From contig JACQDV010000021.1 of assembly GCA_016200915.1 (NCBI GenBank), positions 1 to 38,879 on the forward strand: a stretch of 38,879 nucleotides of DNA. The letters run 5' to 3'. Below are positions 34,775 to 38,879 of the stretch, piece by piece (the stretch's first letter is position 1; each line of letters starts with the position of its first letter). This DNA is from Sphingobacteriales bacterium. GTDB taxonomy: Bacteria; Bacteroidota; Bacteroidia; Chitinophagales; Chitinophagaceae. The notes beneath the pieces are model-generated. The model was not told the DNA's origin and searched no databases. It saw nothing but the letters and a program-made list of their open reading frames with translations. A program made the translations under genes and the position numbers.

Positions 34775-35373
34775 ATCTCCGGCAGCGTTAATCGTTTACG
34801 TTTCGAATAAATTCTTATTCCTACTACTACCAGTACGCAAATAAAAAGATTGGTATTATACTCCAGGGGAATTTTTTTCAGTAATAAATATACTGCTCCA
34901 CCAATGGCACAGGCAGTAGCATATAACTCGCCTCTTTTTAAAAGACTAGGAACTGCATTACAGAAAATATCTGCAATAAGGCCTCCAAAAGTGGCAGTGA
35001 TAACTCCCATTACTAAAGCATAAATTTCATTCAATCCATTATGCAAGCTCACTTCAATACCAGCAGCAGTGAATAATCCAATTCCTATAGCATCGGTATA
35101 AAATATGCTACGTTTAAAACGATTGACATTTTCTTTCAGCAAAAAAGTAAAAACAGTTCCGGAAAACACTAATGCAAGGGCTATATTATCATTAACCCAG
35201 TTTACAGGACGAATACCGATCAATAGATCACGTAAAGTACCACCACCATAGGCTGTAACAAAGGCGAGAACAATACCGCCGAATATATCCATCTTAAAAG
35301 TTCTTGCTTTAAAGGCGCCGGTGAGAGCGAATACAAATGTACCGGTGTATGCAATCCACTGGAGTAAGTTCAT
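34771..35373 (-). CDS. TRIC/YicG-type cation channel family protein
   Basis: 200 aa from the ATG at 35373 ([20 protein letters not shown]), which aligns with the family start; an ATG at 35415 would add 14 residues. It has seven hydrophobic segments in two inverted repeats. [11 protein letters not shown] and [13 protein letters not shown] are the paired family glycine motifs (UPF0126/YadS). Prokaryotic TRIC homologues conduct monovalent cations as trimers; the physiological role here is unknown. The small secreted protein gene lies upstream. Confidence 0.88.
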   Translation of the reverse strand: MNLLQWIAYTGTFVFALTGAFKARTFKMDIFGGIVLAFVTAYGGGTLRDLLIGIRPVNWVNDNIALALVFSGTVFTFLLKENVNRFKRSIFYTDAIGIGLFTAAGIEVSLHNGLNEIYALVMGVITATFGGLIADIFCNAVPSLLKRGELYATACAIGGAVYLLLKKIPLEYNTNLFICVLVVVGIRIYSKRKRLTLPEI

Positions 35374-35438
35374 GTAATGAAGATAAGGAGAAGTGATTAC
35401 TGTTTTAATTTTCATTAAACAGCAACTGGTTTATTATC

Positions 35439-35478
35439 AAAAAAAAAAAAAGAAAAGGCCCTGTAGATAACAGGACCC
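35439..35478 (-). terminator. Terminator of the small secreted protein gene
   Basis: On the minus strand a stem formed by 35470-35478 and 35457-35465 (GGGTCCTGT/ACAGGGCC-type, one G-T pair) is followed by TTTTCTTTTTTTTTTTT (35439-35456). The long homopolymer is also a possible assembly or slippage site. Confidence 0.8.
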
Positions 35479-35523
35479 TTAACCGTATGTATTAACCTTT
35501 AAAAACCAACTGACGATAAAAAA

Positions 35524-35829
35524 TTATCTCCGTTGAAAATCATGTTTCTGAATAAATATCTGGCGATTTAATCTCCGCTCCATCATCCTTTCTCTTTTTT
35601 GTTCACGGGGAGTAATCACTCCATCACTGGCAGCCCTTCTTTCATAACGGTTCACTCTTGCATTTTGAAATCTTAACCGCATTGCTTCGCCACGGGTAAG
35701 GCTGCCATTACGTACACCCTGTGCTATACGCAAGCGTTCATGATGATTATTATTATTACGGAACTGTGCATTTGCTGATACGCTTAACAGCAGCACTACT
35801 AAACCGGAGAGTAAAAATTTAATATTCAT
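35524..35829 (-). CDS. Small secreted basic protein, unknown
   Basis: 101 aa. A signal peptide (MNIKFLLSGLVVLLLSVSANA, cleavage before Gln22) is followed by an Asn/His patch and a very basic helical body: RIAQGVRNGSLTRGEAMRLR, RYERRAASDGVITPREQKR, then an Arg-rich end. The two half-motifs NGSLTRGE and SDGVITPRE look like a repeated loop-helix unit of the EF-hand-like kind seen in many small exported proteins of unknown role. No named family is assigned. It has its own terminator. Confidence 0.75.
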   Translation of the reverse strand: MNIKFLLSGLVVLLLSVSANAQFRNNNNHHERLRIAQGVRNGSLTRGEAMRLRFQNARVNRYERRAASDGVITPREQKRERMMERRLNRQIFIQKHDFQRR

Positions 35830-35921
35830 GGCTATACTTTTTAGTGTTACAAGAATTACGTTCTTATAAAAGATAGACCACGATTGAAGTAGGAAGTTTA
35901 AACTAAAATCTAAAGAGAAAG

Positions 35922-36629
35922 TTAAAGACCCAGTTTCTCAACAGCCAACTGAGCAGCAATTTGGCTGGCATCTTTTTTATTGAACGCTTTTCCTTCGGCC
36001 AGGTTTTCTCCATCCACTACAGCTGCAACTGTAAACAAGCGACGGCCATTTTCAAAGCGTTCATCCAATGTTTCAAATTCCAATGCCTTACCATTTTTAT
36101 TGGCCCAGCCGTATAATTTGTTTTTATGATTGATCTCCAGTTGTTCAAGATCATCCATAAACATATGGGGCATGATGATGGTTTTCATAATCCATTTCTT
36201 GGTTTTCTTATAACCAAGATCAATATAAACGGCGCCAATTAACGCTTCTAATGTATTACCAAATATCTGGGATATCTTAAGAGAGTTATCCTGCTTGTTG
36301 TAAAGTGTAATTTTTTTCAATCCCATCTTTACTGCAATATCATTGAGTGTGGCACGGTTCACCATCTTACTGCGCATCTCTGTTAAAAAGCCTTCTCCTT
36401 TGTATGGATATTTTTTAAATAAAAAATCTGCCACCACCGCACTCAATACTGCATCACCCAAAAATTCCAGGCGTTCATTATTTTCATTACTACCTTCTTT
36501 AACGGAACGATGGCTGAGAGAAGTTTTATACAATTCAGTATTGCCCGGCGTAAAGCCGATAATATTGTGTAATTGTTTTTCGAAAGAATCTTTAGACGAA
36601 AATATTTTGCGTAAAAAAGAATGAGCCAC
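35922..36629 (-). CDS. rnc: Ribonuclease III
   Basis: 235-aa double-strand-specific endoribonuclease acting in rRNA and mRNA processing. The RNase III signature NERLEFLGDAV is at 51-61. The second acidic cluster TLEALIGAVYIDLGY supplies the remaining Mg ligands. A C-terminal dsRNA-binding domain runs from about 165 (NHKNKLYGWANKNGK, ending DASQIAAQLAVEKLGL). It starts 3 bases after the fabF stop, the common rnc-fabF-acpP order read in reverse on this strand. Confidence 0.97.
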   Translation of the reverse strand: MAHSFLRKIFSSKDSFEKQLHNIIGFTPGNTELYKTSLSHRSVKEGSNENNERLEFLGDAVLSAVVADFLFKKYPYKGEGFLTEMRSKMVNRATLNDIAVKMGLKKITLYNKQDNSLKISQIFGNTLEALIGAVYIDLGYKKTKKWIMKTIIMPHMFMDDLEQLEINHKNKLYGWANKNGKALEFETLDERFENGRRLFTVAAVVDGENLAEGKAFNKKDASQIAAQLAVEKLGL

Positions 36630-36632
36630 GAA

Positions 36633-37886
36633 TCAATCTACGAATTTTTTTACAATCACGGAGGCATTGTGTCCCCCAAAACCAAAAGTATTGCTTAATG
36701 CAGCTCTTACTGTACGTTTTTGAGCCGTATTAAAAGTGAAGTTTAATTTAGGATCCAGCTCAGGATCATCAGTAAAGTGATTAATGGTTGGTGGAACAAT
36801 ATCATGCACTACTGCATTAATACTGGCAATAGCTTCAATAGCTCCTGCAGCACCTAACAGGTGACCAGTCATACTTTTTGTAGAACTGATGTTGAGGTTA
36901 TATGCATGCTCACCAAACACTGCCTGTATAGCTTTTGTTTCGGCAATATCGCCTAACGGAGTTGATGTACCGTGTACATTGATGTAATCAATATCTTCTG
37001 GTTTCATTCCAGCATCATTCAATGCTTCTATCATTACATTTCTTGCTCCTAATCCTGCCGGATGTGGGGCAGTTAAATGATGTGCATCAGCAGTAGCGCC
37101 ACAACCGGCAATCTCGCAATAAATTCTTGCACCTCTTGCTTTAGCATGTTCCAGTTCTTCCAATACCAGTACACCAGCACCTTCACCCATTACAAAACCA
37201 TCACGGTCTTTATCAAACGGGCGGCTGGCTGTTTTAGGATCATCATTTCTTTCACTTAACGCTTTCATTGCATTAAAACCGCCTACACCTGCTTCGCTAA
37301 TTACACTTTCACTACCACCGGCTAAAATAATATTGGCTTTACCTAAACGAATTAGATTATAAGCTTCCATTAAACCATTGGTAGAAGATGCACAGGCAGA
37401 AACAACAGCGAAATTGGGACCACGAAATCCGTGACGCATGGAGATTTGTCCGGCAGCGATATCCAAAATCATTTTAGGAATGAAGAAAGGATTGAAACGG
37501 GGAGTTCCATCGCCTTTGCCAAAATCCAATACTTCCTGTTGAAAGGTTACGATACCACCAATACCACTTGAAAAAATAACTCCTACCCTATCGGTATTTA
37601 CTGTTTCTTTTGTAATCCCCGCATCTTTCACCGCCTCATCGCTCACAACAAGGGCGGTTTGAGTAAACCGGTCAAGTTTACGGGCTTCTTTCTTCTCTAA
37701 ATAATTGGTAGGTTCAAAGTTTTTTAATTCGCAGGCAAACTTTGTTTTGAATTTAGAAACATCAAAAAGTGTAATGAAATCGGCGCCCGGCACTCCATTG
37801 ATCAATCCCTGCCAGTAATCAGGCATAGTATTACCAACTGGTGTTAGGGCACCCATTCCGGTTACAACTACTCTTTTCAGTTCCAT
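36633..37886 (-). CDS. fabF: Beta-ketoacyl-ACP synthase II
   Basis: 417-aa elongating condensing enzyme of fatty acid synthesis. The catalytic triad is Cys165 (VVSACASSTN), His305 (NVHGTSTPLGD) and His342 (KSMTGHLLGAAGA). The C-terminal glycine loop NTFGFGGHNAS is present. The length fits FabF. It uses malonyl-ACP carried by the adjacent acpP product. It lies 36 bases after acpP and 3 before rnc in one operon. Confidence 0.97.
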   Translation of the reverse strand: MELKRVVVTGMGALTPVGNTMPDYWQGLINGVPGADFITLFDVSKFKTKFACELKNFEPTNYLEKKEARKLDRFTQTALVVSDEAVKDAGITKETVNTDRVGVIFSSGIGGIVTFQQEVLDFGKGDGTPRFNPFFIPKMILDIAAGQISMRHGFRGPNFAVVSACASSTNGLMEAYNLIRLGKANIILAGGSESVISEAGVGGFNAMKALSERNDDPKTASRPFDKDRDGFVMGEGAGVLVLEELEHAKARGARIYCEIAGCGATADAHHLTAPHPAGLGARNVMIEALNDAGMKPEDIDYINVHGTSTPLGDIAETKAIQAVFGEHAYNLNISSTKSMTGHLLGAAGAIEAIASINAVVHDIVPPTINHFTDDPELDPKLNFTFNTAQKRTVRAALSNTFGFGGHNASVIVKKFVD

Positions 37887-37922
37887 AAAATTATTTACCT
37901 GGAAAAATGTGGTAGTGGTTAA

Positions 37923-38159
37923 TTACTTAGCGTGTTCTTCTAAGTAAGCTACAGCCTGACCAACAGTGGTGATGGTTTCAGCTTGTTCATCAGGAATAGA
38001 AATATTAAATTCCTTTTCAAATTCCATGATCAATTCTACAGTGTCGAGGCTGTCGGCGCCCAAATCATTAGTAAAAGAAGCTTCAGGATTTACTTCTGAC
38101 TCTTCAACACCTAATTTGTCAACAATGATCTTTTTTACTCTTGTTGCAATGTCTGACAT
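37923..38159 (-). CDS. acpP: Acyl carrier protein
   Basis: A 78-aa acidic helical carrier of fatty acid intermediates. Ser37 in [10 protein letters not shown] is the phosphopantetheine attachment site. Helix II ([13 protein letters not shown]) is conserved. It is the first gene of the acpP-fabF-rnc operon. Confidence 0.98.
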   Translation of the reverse strand: MSDIATRVKKIIVDKLGVEESEVNPEASFTNDLGADSLDTVELIMEFEKEFNISIPDEQAETITTVGQAVAYLEEHAK

Positions 38160-38187
38160 GTTCTTAAAATTTAGTTGTTACAGGCTG

Positions 38188-38216
38188 CAAAAATATAACT
38201 TTTGAACAATTAACAA
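38188..38216 (-). promoter_or_regulatory. acpP operon promoter
   Basis: On the minus strand there is a TTG (38214-38216), an 18-nt spacer and TATTTTTG (38188-38195), a perfect TAnnTTTG. The start would be near 38181, about 22 bases before the acpP ATG. Confidence 0.75.
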
Positions 38217-38240
38217 GGGAAGATGGAATTTTATTTACAA

Positions 38241-38366
38241 CGGACTTAATTTTCTGGTTTTCAGCAATATTATATTCATTTTGGTAATACTAAAACCTGT
38301 TAGTTACGATTTATGGAAATGTTGCTATGCATTTTTTAATTCAATAGATAGTTGTTATTAAGTCCG
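38241..38366. repeat. Inverted repeat pair in the acpP upstream gap
   Basis: CGGACTTAAT (38241-38250) and ATTAAGTCCG (38357-38366) are perfect complements 106 bases apart. The enclosed DNA is AT-rich with no ORF. Around it, 38217-38440 holds nothing else I can support. Confidence 0.4.
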
Positions 38367-38440
38367 CAATTTTTAATCTTCTAATCTCTTTCAGGCATTT
38401 ATTTGTCTTATTGGTTTACTAAGCATAAACTCTTAAGCCT

Positions 38441-38707
38441 TATCTTTGTGTTATATTTCCAACCTATAAGACTTTTTAATAGAATTTAGGAAAACCAACA
38501 GAACAAAAAATTCTATTTCCGAATCCTGAAAACTTTTCTCCCCAACCCTGAAAACTTTTTTTCTTTTTCTACGCAAGTGTTTAAAGGCCCGTTTTTGAGT
38601 CCAATTGTTCAAAACAAACGCCTGGTTTGGTTTTGGAAAACGAATTGAATACCTGCCATTAAAGTATTCAATTAGCAAAGAACTAAATCCCGTCTTCGGC
38701 GGGATTT
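38441..38707 (+). ncRNA. Candidate small RNA with promoter element and terminator
   Basis: A -7 element TATCTTTG (38441-38448, -33 not clear) precedes about 250 bases without a convincing ORF. They contain a repeated CCTGAAAACTTTT (about 38524-38536 and 38547-38559) and a perfect 10-bp hairpin (38643-38652 with 38663-38672). They end in a 10-bp terminator stem (38685-38694 with 38698-38707, TTC loop), after which the plus strand reads TATTTTTA. This layout fits an independently transcribed small RNA, but no known RNA family was recognised. Confidence 0.35.
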
Positions 38708-38712
38708 TATTT
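38685..38712 (+). terminator. Plus-strand terminator
   Basis: AAATCCCGTC-TTC-GGCGGGATTT (one T-G pair) followed by TATTTTTA. There is no plus-strand protein gene upstream for it to serve. Confidence 0.65.
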
Positions 38713-38765
38713 TTACGTTATCCCCAATTCCCCGTTTTAAAAATTGTGCTATATTACATTAATTA

Positions 38766-38836
38766 ACCCAAGTTTCCTGAAATAGAAGCATTTGAGATAG
38801 AATATTTTTGAGTTGCGAAAACAAAAACCTACTCAA
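38766..38836 (+). mobile_element. Left end and leader of a probable IS982-type insertion sequence
   Basis: ACCCAAGTTTCCTGAAAT at 38766 is a plausible terminal inverted repeat (IS982-family ends often begin ACC). The right end is outside the window. The leader carries GAAGCATTTGAG (38785-38796), complementary to the sequence over the transposase start codon. Confidence 0.4.
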
Positions 38837-38879
38837 ATGCTTCACGACAAAGTTATTGGAATCTATTGTTTGGTTGACG
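38837..38879 (+). CDS. Transposase, probably IS982 family, N-terminus only
   Basis: ATG at 38837 opens a frame that runs off the window: MLHDKVIGIYCLVD. This resembles the start of IS982-type DDE transposases, which begin with a short D-K-I-I-A-I-Y-C-(I/F)-V-D-like segment. Only 14 residues are visible, so the family call is tentative. The leader hairpin and candidate end repeat support an insertion sequence. Confidence 0.5.
   Translation, partial: MLHDKVIGIYCLVD

Noticed and set aside
38451-38678. 75-codon minus-strand ORF upstream of acpP
   Set aside because: The composition is poor and no family is recognisable. It lies over a stretch with plus-strand promoter-like and terminator signals, so a chance ORF is more likely.

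Overview
The window looks like a chromosomal segment of a Bacteroidota bacterium, most likely from the Chitinophagaceae or a close relative. The evidence is an AT-rich genome, promoters of the Bacteroidota type (TTG about 17-20 nt before TAnnTTTG), little sign of Shine-Dalgarno leaders, a division/cell-wall cluster without murF or ddl, atpD-atpC separated from the other ATP synthase genes, and Bacteroidota-type proteins (FtsL-like protein, long MraY, class B PBP with a PASTA tail, single-gene four-helix-bundle protein).

Layout. Positions 1-300 hold the 3' end of a plus-strand gene or remnant followed by a terminator. Positions 368-17972 are one minus-strand dcw cluster, transcribed mraZ, rsmH, ftsL-like, ftsI, murE, mraY, murD, (four-helix-bundle gene), ftsW, murG, murC, ftsQ, ftsA, ftsZ. 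It makes lipid II precursors (murE/mraY/murD/murG/murC), the septal synthase pair (ftsW/ftsI) and the Z-ring (ftsQ/ftsA/ftsZ). The mraZ promoter carries three 10-bp-spaced MraZ boxes, so the cluster is probably autoregulated. Several gaps in the cluster hold REP-like paired hairpins and degenerate short tandem repeats.

Positions 18198-21631: a DUF3052 gene, an orphan sensor kinase, a YqgE/AlgH protein and an acyltransferase. Positions 21696-23752: atpD-atpC and a tRNA-Ser(GGA). Next to that tRNA lies a decayed partial copy of it in which two segments are replaced by palindromic hairpins. Positions 23898-29022: TatD, an unknown lipoprotein, a NodB-type deacetylase, a secreted ARPP-1 domain protein and gltX, which appears to have a nearly leaderless mRNA.

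Positions 29030-38159: a large caspase-TPR lipoprotein, a GT-C glycosyltransferase, a stand-alone cobalamin-binding subunit, a TRIC/YicG-type channel, a small secreted protein, and rnc-fabF-acpP. The last 700 bases have no convincing long gene. They hold a promoter-like -7 element, a possible structured small RNA ending in a terminator, and the first 14 codons of what looks like an IS982-type transposase whose start codon lies in a 12-bp hairpin.

The main theme beyond ordinary housekeeping is the spread of small palindromic and tandem repeats. They occur between genes, in frame inside essential genes (murC, gltX, the ftsQ tail) and inside a tRNA remnant. No defence island, prophage or CRISPR array is visible.
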